DNA of 7,962 nt from Bacillota bacterium. Its GTDB lineage: Bacteria > Bacillota_E > JAJZYS01 > JAJYTV01. The first letter of the stretch is position 1; each line of letters begins with the position of its first letter. The position numbers and the translations under genes were made by a program. Below the pieces are notes generated by a model. It ran no database searches. It was given only the letters and a program-made list of their open reading frames with translations, and had not been told where the DNA came from. The stretch covers positions 1 to 7,962 of the forward strand of contig JAJZVM010000179.1 of assembly GCA_021845645.1 (NCBI GenBank), given 5' to 3'. Below are positions 1 through 5,997 of the stretch, piece after piece.

Positions 1-2
1 CG

Positions 3-101
3 CTCGAATACATGGTTGCGGGCGCGATCTACGGCTTCCTGATCGGCTACTGGACGTGGTTCAACAACGAGAGCCTGTACTGGGACGGCGCCGACCGATG
101 A
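3..101 (+). CDS. C-terminal end of a small membrane protein (partial)
   Basis: The last 32 codons of a gene that starts before the window; the frame is open to the left edge and ends at TGA 99-101. The peptide has one hydrophobic stretch (GAIYGFLIGYW) followed by a polar, aromatic tail (NNESLYWDG). This end resembles the C-terminus of the gene at 374-673: GFLIGYW then W, N, L, Y, G here, against FGLIGYFW then W, N, L, Y, G there, which suggests tandem paralogs. Its stop codon overlaps the start of the next gene (ATGA), so the genes are probably co-transcribed and translationally coupled. The function is not recognised; it is probably a small integral membrane protein. Confidence 0.6.
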   Translation, partial: LEYMVAGAIYGFLIGYWTWFNNESLYWDGADR

Positions 102-370
102 CCTGCCGGGGATGCCGCCACATTCTGCGCAGGCTGGTGGGCATCGAACCTCTGAACATCACCGACCAAGTACGTTACAGGTTCCTCGGCTTCGTCATTG
201 CGCTGATGATGTTAGATGCCCTGGTGCCGGCGGCGCATCAGGCAGTCGGACTTCCTCAGCCGATCACGATGACGCTCCAGGTGCTTACTTGGATCGGGAC
301 ACTCCTGGCATTCGTATGGGCCGTCATCCTGGCGAACAGGCCGAAGCGACCAGGCGACAAGGAGCGATAG
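98..370 (+). CDS. Small membrane protein, two predicted helices
   Basis: A 90-aa protein. I chose the ATG at 98 over an in-frame upstream GTG at 56 because it overlaps the preceding stop as ATGA and the protein then begins MTCRGCRH, with a CxxC pair. Two hydrophobic segments are visible: about residues 28-46 (FLGFVIALMMLDALVPAA) and about 60-80 (LTWIGTLLAFVWAVILA). A basic C-terminal tail (RPKRPGDKER) suggests that end lies in the cytoplasm. The 3' end carries AAGGAG, which serves as the ribosome site of the next gene. No family is recognised. The CxxC could bind metal or be redox-active, but nothing else supports this. Confidence 0.65.
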   Translation: MTCRGCRHILRRLVGIEPLNITDQVRYRFLGFVIALMMLDALVPAAHQAVGLPQPITMTLQVLTWIGTLLAFVWAVILANRPKRPGDKER

Positions 371-373
371 TGC

Positions 374-673
374 ATGCCGTGGCCCTATGACGCCCGCGAT
401 CCCCGGAAGATGGACGAGAAGGGCAGAAGGCAATGGGAGCGCATCCGGGCGAAGGGCCGGCTACACTTCATCCTCGTGCGAAACATCCTCGTCTGGGTTC
501 TGGTGGCCGGGCTCTGCGATACGGCCCTGCAATGGCTCTGGAGCACGCCGTCGTTTCAGCCGTGGCCCAACTTTCTCGGGAATGCAACCGTCTTCGGTCT
601 CATCGGCTACTTCTGGGGCCGTTGGCGGTGGAACGACAGGGAACTCCAATACCAGAGCGGCGAAGGCCAATGA
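374..673 (+). CDS. Small membrane protein, paralog of the first gene
   Basis: A 99-aa protein that starts 3 nt after the previous stop, with AAGGAG 9 nt ahead of the ATG. The N-terminal 30 residues are highly charged (DEKGRRQWERIRAKGR). Two hydrophobic segments follow, at about 32-54 (FILVRNILVWVLVAGLC) and about 68-82 (FLGNATVFGLIGYFW), then a polar tail. The second half (GLIGYFW, then W, N, L, Y) matches the pattern of the partial gene at 3-101, so these look like diverged copies in a three-gene operon of small membrane proteins. The function is unknown. A GC-rich hairpin begins 14 nt after the stop. Confidence 0.7.
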   Translation: MPWPYDARDPRKMDEKGRRQWERIRAKGRLHFILVRNILVWVLVAGLCDTALQWLWSTPSFQPWPNFLGNATVFGLIGYFWGRWRWNDRELQYQSGEGQ

Positions 674-687
674 CGCATGGAACAGCT

Positions 688-720
688 CGCCCCGCCTCCT
701 CATTCCGAGGGGACGGGGCG
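688..720 (+). terminator. GC-rich hairpin, probable (bidirectional) terminator
   Basis: A perfect 7-bp stem, CGCCCCG (688-694) with CGGGGCG (714-720), can extend inward with CCTC/GAGG after a 3-nt bulge (711-713). It lies between the stop of the small membrane-protein operon (673) and the stop of a minus-strand small ORF (729). The plus-strand trailer TCAAGTTTCT is only moderately T-rich, so termination efficiency is uncertain. Confidence 0.5.
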
Positions 721-728
721 TCAAGTTT

Positions 729-827
729 CTACAGTCCGAAGATCCCCAACACGATGTCGATCAAGTAGCCGATGATGCGGACGGGCCACTTGTAGCCGGG
801 CAAGCTATTTGAGACAGAGCGCGTCAT
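729..827 (-). pseudogene. Short reading frame, possible 3' remnant of a truncated membrane-protein gene
   Basis: A 32-codon frame from ATG 827 to TAG 729. Its body reads like a genuine C-terminus: PGYKWPVRIIGYL then a hydrophobic IDIVLGIFGL ending. There is no convincing Shine-Dalgarno site before the ATG. The first few codons (MTRSVSN) fall in the region where the transposon end is inferred (about 810). The simplest reading is the 3' end of a larger gene whose 5' part was replaced by the mobile element. It could instead be an intact mini-protein, or chance. It converges on the hairpin at 688-720. Confidence 0.3.
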
Positions 828-842
828 GATAAATGAGAGCGA

Positions 843-1283
843 TCATGGACGAAGGCTGGCGGCAGCCCAAGAGATGGCATCATGGACGAGGGGTTCTGGG
901 GCGTCGGGGAACGCCTGCCTGAGCGCGAGGGCGACGGCGTCTGGGGTGGAACCGGCGAGGAGTAGTTGGTGGGCACGGAAGTAGATGCGGCCGAGCGGAT
1001 TCGGGCGTGGCGATGGCGAGGCGGGCGGCAAGGGCGGGGGCTTACGAGTCTGGGCGGCGTAGTCGTCCTGGACGCCGCGGAGCACGCCGCGGAAGAAGGC
1101 GGCGGGAGAGCGGATGGCGCCAGTGCGGTAGGCGGGATGGCGCAGGATGCGGCGCAGGGCCTCTTCGGCCTGGGCGGGCGTGGCACCCTCCTGCTTGAGG
1201 ATGCGCACACAGGCTCGTGGTGAGATGCCGAGGGCCTGGGCGATGGCCGTGGAGAAATCTCCGCTGGAGGTTTCTCCTGTCAT
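843..1283 (-). CDS. Unrecognised helical protein of the transposon module (HTH-like N-terminus)
   Basis: A 146-aa protein whose ATG overlaps the ATPase stop (ATGA), so it is translationally coupled to it and is probably a functional part of the element. Residues about 10-32 (STAIAQALGISPRACVRILK) look like a helix-turn-helix. Residues 33-77 are helical and include RSPAAFFRGVLRGVQ. Residues 80-96 are a Pro-rich linker, and 98-143 form a second helical block. The two blocks contain similar pieces: GATPAQAEEALRRIL at 33-47 and GSTPDAVALALRQAF at 111-125, suggesting an internal repeat. It has no CxxC pairs as in TniQ/TnsD and no nuclease motif. By position it could be a target-selection or regulatory factor; that is inference from context only. 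Confidence 0.7.
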   Translation of the reverse strand: MTGETSSGDFSTAIAQALGISPRACVRILKQEGATPAQAEEALRRILRHPAYRTGAIRSPAAFFRGVLRGVQDDYAAQTRKPPPLPPASPSPRPNPLGRIYFRAHQLLLAGSTPDAVALALRQAFPDAPEPLVHDAISWAAASLRP

Positions 1284-2008
1284 CGGAGATCGAACTCCGT
1301 GACGGCGCGGGCAACGTCATCTGTGGAGACCGGCCCATCGTGGTCCTGGGCGGAGCGTTGAGCCAGGCGGGCGAGGGCGGCGACGACGCGGGGGATGGCC
1401 CGGGAGCGATGGAAGAGCAGTTCTGTGGCATCGTCGGCGAAGGGCTTGGCAGCGTCCTGGAGGCTCTCGTGGAGGAAGGCCTCGGTCTCTGGGCGGGTGA
1501 AGCCGTAGAGGCGGACGCGCACGGTGATGCGCTGGGCAATGGGCTCCATCGCCTGGGCACGCAGACGTGCAGGCAGTGATAGGGTGCCGACGAGCAGGAT
1601 GCGTACGGGCAGGGGGTCGCCGAGGGGGGTGGCGAGCAGGCTGCGCAGGCCGGAGAGCACGTCCTGTGGCAGGTCCTGCGCCTCGTCCAGGGTGATGAGG
1701 AGGAGCTTTTGGGCCTCGCTCCAGGGGGTTACGATGGCGCGCACCTGTGCGAGCAGTTCCGCAGTGGTCCAGGCGGGGTGCTCTCCCAGGGCAAACACCA
1801 AGGCGCGCAGGAAGGCCCGGAAGTTTGGCAGGGGCGCCGCGAGGGGCACGGTAACGGTGCTACGCGGGTCCAGGCCCGTGACGAAGGCGCGCACGGCCAC
1901 CGTTTTGCCTACGCCGGGCTCGCCGCTGACGAGAGCGATACCGCCAACGGTAAGAAAGTAGCCGAGCTCTCGGTCGAGTTGCTTGCGGCCCTCGGAGTGC
2001 AGGAGCAT
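1280..2008 (-). CDS. ExeA/TniB-type AAA ATPase, transposition helper
   Basis: A 242-aa P-loop ATPase. Walker A is GEPGVGKT at residues 29-36, Walker B is LLLITLDEAQ at 102-111 (Asp108, Glu109), followed by LLVGT at 138-142. The RAIPRVV segment at 203-209 matches the GxPR sensor-2-like signature of the ExeA/TniB group. In known systems such ATPases (TnsC, TniB, MuB, IstB) bind DNA and ATP, choose the target and activate the DDE transposase. The ATG overlaps the transposase stop as TGATG, indicating coupled translation, and the stop overlaps the next start as ATGA. It is shorter at the N-terminus than ExeA itself, which fits a transposon helper. All core motifs are intact even though the partner transposase is broken. 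Confidence 0.88.
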   Translation of the reverse strand: MLLHSEGRKQLDRELGYFLTVGGIALVSGEPGVGKTVAVRAFVTGLDPRSTVTVPLAAPLPNFRAFLRALVFALGEHPAWTTAELLAQVRAIVTPWSEAQKLLLITLDEAQDLPQDVLSGLRSLLATPLGDPLPVRILLVGTLSLPARLRAQAMEPIAQRITVRVRLYGFTRPETEAFLHESLQDAAKPFADDATELLFHRSRAIPRVVAALARLAQRSAQDHDGPVSTDDVARAVTEFDLR

Positions 2009-3554
2009 CAGATCCCACCGTCCCTGGTGATCGCCGCAAGGTAGCGGCTGAGGTGGAGCTCGCGGCCAGCACGGCGGACGAAGGCGAGAAGGCGCCTCTC
2101 AGCCTCACCGGGGATGGGTAGACCAGGCCGGGAGAGTGTGAGACGGATAAGGTCCCCCTCCTCAGGGCGCAGTTCCCGGCCGAGCGCCGCCTGGAGCAGG
2201 TCTCGCAGCGAGCGGTCGGTGAGGGCGTAGGCCGGAGGAGGAGGGGGCTCCTGGCCCGGCGGCTTTGGGAGGTGGCGCAGGTACTCTGCCGGCGCGGTGG
2301 GCTGGCGGCGCAAGGACCTCTGCTGCAGCTTCGGGTGTGCGATGTGGGCCACGGGCTGAGAAGGCTTAGCGGTAATCGTCTGGCCAGCCGGGAGTTCAAT
2401 GTAGACCTCGCTCAAGTCGAACGGGTGAAAGGCCACCGTGACGCGCAAGCCGACAAGGTCATCCGGCGTAGCGTAGTGGTTCCCGCCGAGGGAGATCTCG
2501 CCGCGCTTGGTCACCTTGCGCTCCTCGCGCCAGAGGAAGATCTCGCCAAGGCGCCTGAGATCCGGGTAGGGCCTGGTTTCGCCCAGGAGTTCATACGGCG
2601 GCTTCTTCGTGGTGCCGTGCAGGCGGTGGTTATACTCCTCGAGCCAACGGGCGAAGAGCTCGTTGGCCTCTTCCAGGGTGGAGATCTCGCCGCTCTGGAT
2701 CATCGCGTGCAGCGCCGGCTCGAACTGGGTCTGGCACACCTTGAACCAGCGCTCCAAACGCCCCTTCCCCATCGGGTGGTATGGAGTGGCATGGATAGGC
2801 AGGATGCTCAGGTCGGCCAACACACGCAGGTTATGCCGAACTCCGCATAACGCAGGAAATGATGGCTGACGAAGGCCGATCCGTTGTCGATATGGACAGA
2901 TCTGGGAACACCGTAGCGGGCGATGCCCCGCCACAGGCAGTCGTCGAAGGCGGGGAGCCGCTGGTTCTCGTAGTACTGCGCCGACACGATGGCGCGGGAG
3001 AAGCCGTCCATCCAGGCATAGAGCTGCAGGTGCCGCTCGCCGAGGTAGGGGCCCGGGGAGGCGTCACCCTGCCACATCGCCATCGACCCCTCCGGCTCCC
3101 AGCGCCGGTAGGCCCTCTTCTCCAAGACTGCCTGTGGCGCGCGCTGCCGCAGGAGCCGGCGCACGGTGGACGGGCAGAGCGTGCCTGCAGGTACCTCCTT
3201 CTGCAACTCCAGAGTGCGGATCAGCACCGGCACCGAGGCCCAGGGGTGCTCGGTGCGCATCGCCACGAGCTTGTCGACGGTCTCCGGCTGGATCGCCCGC
3301 ACGCTCCCCTTGTCCATGCGGGTCTTGCGCACAAGGGCCCGGGCGCCCCCCTCCCGGGCCTTCTTGTAGATGCGGTAGATCGTGGCGCGGCTGAGATGGC
3401 GCCGCTTCTCATGGGGCAAAACGAGCTCGCTCTGCGCAAGCTCACTCACTTCCCGGACCACCTCGCCCCGCCGGCCGCGACGGTGCACCAGCGAGCCGAC
3501 CAGGGCGTAGCGATGCACGGCCCGCTGCAGCTTCGGATCCATCGATTCGTCCAT
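2008..3554 (-). pseudogene. IS481/Mu-type DDE transposase, frameshifted by a 26-bp insertion
   Basis: The start is ATG 3554, 8 nt after GGAGG; the upstream in-frame GTG at 3563 is less well placed. The first frame (3554 to TGA 2808, 248 aa) has an HTH region (SRATIYRIYKKAREGG at 55-70), then the rve/RNase H core with Asp164 in WQGDASPGPYL and Asp223 in HIDNGSAF. The third acidic residue, Glu in GKGRLERWF, is only in the -1 frame, which continues to the stop at 2008 and contains the Mu-transposase-like C-terminal beta-barrel region and a Pro-rich linker. The break lies at 2825-2856. Deleting 26 bp there joins FVSHHF to LRVLADLSILPIHATPYHP and predicts a 506-aa protein with Asp223 and the Glu separated by 35 residues, the canonical DD(35)E arrangement. 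No slippery heptamer is present, so programmed frameshifting is unlikely. As written, the catalytic triad is not made in one chain. Confidence 0.85.
2825..2856. repeat. 20-bp hairpin flanked by 6-bp direct repeats inside the transposase gene
   Basis: The plus strand reads CGCAGG (2825-2830), TTATGC (2831-2836), an 8-nt loop (2837-2844), GCATAA (2845-2850), CGCAGG (2851-2856). A 6-bp inverted repeat is therefore nested between identical 6-bp direct repeats. Hairpin plus one direct repeat is 26 bp, and this length is what shifts the transposase frame. The structure looks like a mini-insertion with a target-site duplication, or the footprint of a departed element. Confidence 0.75.
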
Positions 3555-3609
3555 CCCCCGCACCTCCGGCCGCGGGCTTGGTCGTCCAGTGCGCAGCCGC
3601 CTATCTGAA

Positions 3610-4323
3610 TCAGGTGGATCCGCTCGGCGAGAGAAGCGGCCGTGGCCTGTGGCGATCTCTCGAACGGCTCAGCCAGCGGTTGGCCTCGCGGAAGACACTC
3701 GCCCCCGCAGCGACGCCCAGCAGCTGACGCAACGCGGCGATCCGCGTCGCGTCCGGGATGAAGGGCAGCCGCGGTGGCCGAGGACCCGAGAGAAGCCAAA
3801 GCTTGAAGAAATCGATGAGCACCCGCACCTGCACAAGCCAGTCCCGGACCCAGGCGCCCACGCGCTCGAGACTCGGACCCCCGACCCGCCGCGAGGCCTC
3901 CGCCTTCGTCGCGCCCTCCTCCACGGCGGTGCAGACCTGCTCCAGGATCCCGATGCGATAGCGCTTGTTCGGCCCGAGTTCCGGCTGCAAGAGCGTGTGC
4001 GTCTGCCCGCACGCGGTACAGCGTACCCGCCCGATCAGCGTCCGCGGCCGCCTCTGGTGCCGTGCGACCGGCCGCACCTGATTCGTGCGTTCACGTGGAC
4101 CGTGTCCCACCAGTGCGGGCGCGCCACAGGCAGGACACACCCGCCCGATCTCCGCGAGCGCCGCCGGCATGTCGAGCGGCGGAAGAGGATCTTCGATGCA
4201 TACCGGCGACCGGTCGCCGCCAACGATAATGACCGCGTTGGTTCGCTGTCGAAGAAGGCCTGCCAGGGCCTTCTTCGAGCTTCTCTCCCTTCCTAACCGT
4301 CCGCCGCTACCTTCCCACCGCAT
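3610..4323 (-). CDS. DUF6431-like zinc-ribbon/HTH protein associated with the transposon
   Basis: Up to 237 aa from ATG 4323. A zinc-ribbon-like arrangement is visible with CPAC (Cys63/66) and CTAC (Cys102/105), the second inside RVRCTACGQTHTLL. A transposase-like HTH follows (EEGATKAEASRRVGG at about 135-149), then a helical C-terminus. This layout matches what I recall of DUF6431 proteins, which are often found beside IS481-like transposases; the molecular role is unknown, but zinc-dependent DNA binding is plausible. The start is doubtful. Family-like sequence begins around VIIVGGDRSP (4230), and the preceding 30 codons cross the hairpin at 4249-4278 and the end of the hydrolase gene. No ATG, GTG or TTG lies near 4230, only ATT at 4230. 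The next in-frame ATG is 4170. The stop lies 55 nt before the transposase start. Confidence 0.7.
   Translation of the reverse strand: MRWEGSGGRLGRERSSKKALAGLLRQRTNAVIIVGGDRSPVCIEDPLPPLDMPAALAEIGRVCPACGAPALVGHGPRERTNQVRPVARHQRRPRTLIGRVRCTACGQTHTLLQPELGPNKRYRIGILEQVCTAVEEGATKAEASRRVGGPSLERVGAWVRDWLVQVRVLIDFFKLWLLSGPRPPRLPFIPDATRIAALRQLLGVAAGASVFREANRWLSRSRDRHRPRPLLSPSGST
4249..4278 (-). terminator. 12-bp perfect hairpin, terminator of the alpha/beta hydrolase gene
   Basis: TCGAAGAAGGCC (4249-4260) and GGCCTTCTTCGA (4267-4278) pair perfectly around a 6-nt loop. It begins 29 nt beyond the hydrolase stop on the minus strand. The A/T-rich outer stem resembles intrinsic terminators, although no T-run follows. 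The absence of a T-run fits the idea that the transposon was inserted immediately next to the stem and replaced the original trailer. Confidence 0.6.
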
Positions 4324-5299
4324 CGACACCGTGCAAGGTACCCAGGAGAGTTCGTGCAAAGAGATCCGGCTCTTCATAGTGCGGCATGTGTGCGGATGCG
4401 CGGAAAGGGACGAACTGCTTTCCTTTAGGAGCTATCAGATTTCGGAAGAAGGATTCTGCTGGGTCCAGGGGGGCGGCGTAGTCGTGGAGTCCCTGTAGCA
4501 TGTAGATAGGGACCTCCAGACGAGGGAGCATCGTGTGCAGATCGAGACCCGCCAGGTCCGGCAAGAGTTGCACTTGAACCTCACGCATCCCGCGGAACGT
4601 CGCCACGAGGTCGGCGGGCGAGTACGCGCCGGAGGCAAACAGCTGGCGCAGCATCGTGCCGACGATGCCTGGGTAGGTCTTTTGACGCATGATGCCACCG
4701 AAATCGGCAAGCCAGCGCACGCGAGTGCCGAATTTCACGGCATCCAGATGCGGAGGGGGGCCGATGCGAAGAAGTTGCCGTAAGGCGCGGGTGTTGTGCC
4801 GCCGCTTGGCTTCGGCTAGGACATAGTCGTAAGCGACCCGTTCGGCGTCATCGAACCGTACGTCCATGCCGACGGCAATCAATGCAGCGACGCGATCCGG
4901 CACCCGGGCCGCGGCCAGGGCTCCGATCGTGCCGCCGAGCGAGAACCCGGCTACGAAGACGCTCCGCGTCCCGAGTTGAGCGCAGAGCACCTCGATCAGA
5001 TCGACCGCATCCGTAACCATCTGCTCCAGGGTGATCGGCGTGGAGGCTTTGGGGCTGCGGGCTGATTTGCCGCAGCCACGCGGATCCCAATAGACGACCG
5101 TGAAATCGTCCTCTAGGTGCGTGCTGCGCTGAAAGTCGTCGGCCTCCTGAATGATCGGAAGGCCAGGTCCCTGCGGAATGAGCAAGAGGGCGGGGTTGGC
5201 GACGTCCAGACCGCGGATGCGTATCCATTGCGTGGTTTCCCCTAGGCGCACCTGTTCAAGGCGGTCGATGCGCCGCGGGTTGCTTGCGAGAGCGTTCAA
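4307..5299 (-). CDS. Alpha/beta hydrolase, proline-iminopeptidase-like
   Basis: A 330-aa serine hydrolase. The nucleophile elbow is GFSLGG (Ser120), the acid is probably Asp273 in QGLHDYAAP, and the base His304 in ASAHMPHYEEP. VVYWDPRGCGKS at 68-79 is the hallmark of the proline iminopeptidase-like subgroup. The usual HGGPG oxyanion-loop motif reads PQGPG here (42-46), so His-Gly is replaced by Pro-Gln. The start is TTG 5299, with GAGGGGG 9 nt upstream; no better ATG lies nearby. No signal peptide is apparent, so it is likely cytoplasmic. It lies 24 nt after the MarR gene, so the two probably form one transcript. The substrate is unknown; an ester, amide or lactone is possible. It is intact and ends before the transposon. 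Confidence 0.87.
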   Translation of the reverse strand: MNALASNPRRIDRLEQVRLGETTQWIRIRGLDVANPALLLIPQGPGLPIIQEADDFQRSTHLEDDFTVVYWDPRGCGKSARSPKASTPITLEQMVTDAVDLIEVLCAQLGTRSVFVAGFSLGGTIGALAAARVPDRVAALIAVGMDVRFDDAERVAYDYVLAEAKRRHNTRALRQLLRIGPPPHLDAVKFGTRVRWLADFGGIMRQKTYPGIVGTMLRQLFASGAYSPADLVATFRGMREVQVQLLPDLAGLDLHTMLPRLEVPIYMLQGLHDYAAPLDPAESFFRNLIAPKGKQFVPFRASAHMPHYEEPDLFARTLLGTLHGVDAVGR

Positions 5300-5323
5300 T
5301 TTCCTGTTCCCCCTCTGCCGGTG

Positions 5324-5866
5324 TTAGGCCTCGTCGATGTCCGCGTCCGACCCGGGGTCTGTGGACATGGATGTAGAAGGATCGGGTTGGTCAGGCTCCT
5401 GGGAGCTGGTGCCTCTCCCGATTCGGCGGATGAGAGCCTTGCCTGCCGGAAGGTCGACGACGAAGCGGCGGAGGAGGTCCAGGGTCGCTTCGACGTCTTG
5501 TCCATCAAGGGCGTCGTCGATCCTGCGGTAGATCACATCCTCTATCTGCTGGACCTGCTGGGCTAGCTGCCTGCCGACAGCGCTCAGCATCAGCTCGACC
5601 TCGCGGCGGTCCTCCTGACCGTGACGGCGGTCGACCGCGCCTTTGGATACCAGGCGGTCCACCAGCCGGCTCGGGTTGGTTCCGGTCTCGCAGACGAGGA
5701 GGTCGCCGAGGCCGCTCAGGGTCAGGGGCCCATGATCGGCCAGGACGCGGAGCACCTCCGCCTGGGACGGCGTCAGGCCCAACGGCCGGAGGGATTGGGC
5801 GAGCAGGCGATTGCCTTCGCGTTGTGCGGCCAGCACCAGGTACCGGAGCTCTTCAGCAGCTTTCAC
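5324..5866 (-). CDS. MarR-family transcriptional regulator
   Basis: A 180-aa winged-helix regulator. The core has the expected order: LRPLGLTPSQAEVLRVLADHG, then LSGLGDLLVCETGTNPSRLV with recognition helix NPSRLVDRLVSKG, then the wing with EDRREVELMLSAVG. Flanking helices would form the dimer interface. The Ser/Pro/Asp-rich acidic tail of about 30 residues (EPDQPDPSTSMSTDPGSDAD) is unusual for the family and probably disordered. GTG 5866 is preferred because AGGGGG lies 8 nt upstream; the GTG at 5875 abuts that site. A Cys in LLVCETG lies in the DNA-binding lobe and might be a redox or electrophile sensor, as in some MarR proteins; this is inference. It is divergent from the CMD-fold gene, so it probably controls both directions. 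Confidence 0.88.
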   Translation of the reverse strand: MKAAEELRYLVLAAQREGNRLLAQSLRPLGLTPSQAEVLRVLADHGPLTLSGLGDLLVCETGTNPSRLVDRLVSKGAVDRRHGQEDRREVELMLSAVGRQLAQQVQQIEDVIYRRIDDALDGQDVEATLDLLRRFVVDLPAGKALIRRIGRGTSSQEPDQPDPSTSMSTDPGSDADIDEA

Positions 5867-5984
5867 GCGGACCACCCCCTACTTCACACTGCGGGCCGCG
5901 GCGGCACCCCACCCATCGGCTCGACACGCGGGAACTCTCGGACGCTGGGCAAGGGGCCGTCGCGAGAGGAGCACTTTGCGCCAT
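5853..5984 (-). CDS. Putative 43-aa leader ORF upstream of the MarR gene
   Basis: ATG 5984 is preceded by AAGGAGGT (5992-5999) with a 7-nt spacer, the best ribosome site in the window. The frame runs 43 codons and stops at 5853, overlapping the MarR start (5866) by 14 nt in another frame. The peptide (MAQSAPLATAPCPASESSRV..., four Cys, C-terminal ESC) has no recognised domain and no hydrophobic segment. The arrangement suggests a leader peptide whose translation sets MarR expression through coupling. It could also be spurious, but the strength of the ribosome site argues against that. Confidence 0.45.
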   Translation of the reverse strand: MAQSAPLATAPCPASESSRVSSRWVGCRRGPQCEVGGGPRESC

Positions 5985-5997
5985 GGCGGAGACCTCC

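Larger units (their letters stand above)
810..4250 (-). mobile_element. Transposon-like module: DUF6431-like protein, DDE transposase, AAA ATPase, 146-aa protein
   Basis: Four same-strand genes, three of them overlapping, form a self-contained block between unrelated neighbours. A DDE transposase followed by an ExeA/TniB-type ATPase is the core of heteromeric transposition systems (Tn7, Tn5053, Mu, IS21); the accessory proteins here differ from TniQ, TnsD and TnsA. The boundaries are approximate. Reading outside to inside, the left end from 810 is TGAGACAG and later CGCGTCATGAT; the right end on the minus strand is TTCGACAG and later CGCGGTCATTAT. The two share GACAG and CGCG(G)TCAT blocks in the same order but with different spacing, so they are only a weak candidate for terminal inverted repeats. 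No clear target-site duplication is visible. The module is probably non-autonomous now because its transposase is frameshifted. Confidence 0.6.

Noticed and set aside
842..889. 11-bp direct repeat ATCATGGACGA at 842-852 and 879-889 as transposase-binding sites
   Set aside because: Both copies are mostly within the 3' coding end of the 146-aa gene, and no copy is seen near the right end; chance or codon reuse is as likely.
2808..2850. Programmed -1 frameshift producing the full transposase
   Set aside because: No X XXY YYZ slippery heptamer precedes the shift. The 26-bp repeat-flanked insertion explains both the shift and the otherwise excessive spacing (44 residues) between Asp223 and Glu.
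2859..4296. Long plus-strand ORFs at 2859-3608 and 3589-4296
   Set aside because: They lie antisense to the transposase and the DUF6431-like gene, have low-complexity Arg/Pro/Gly-rich products and no domains; they are typical shadows in GC-rich DNA.
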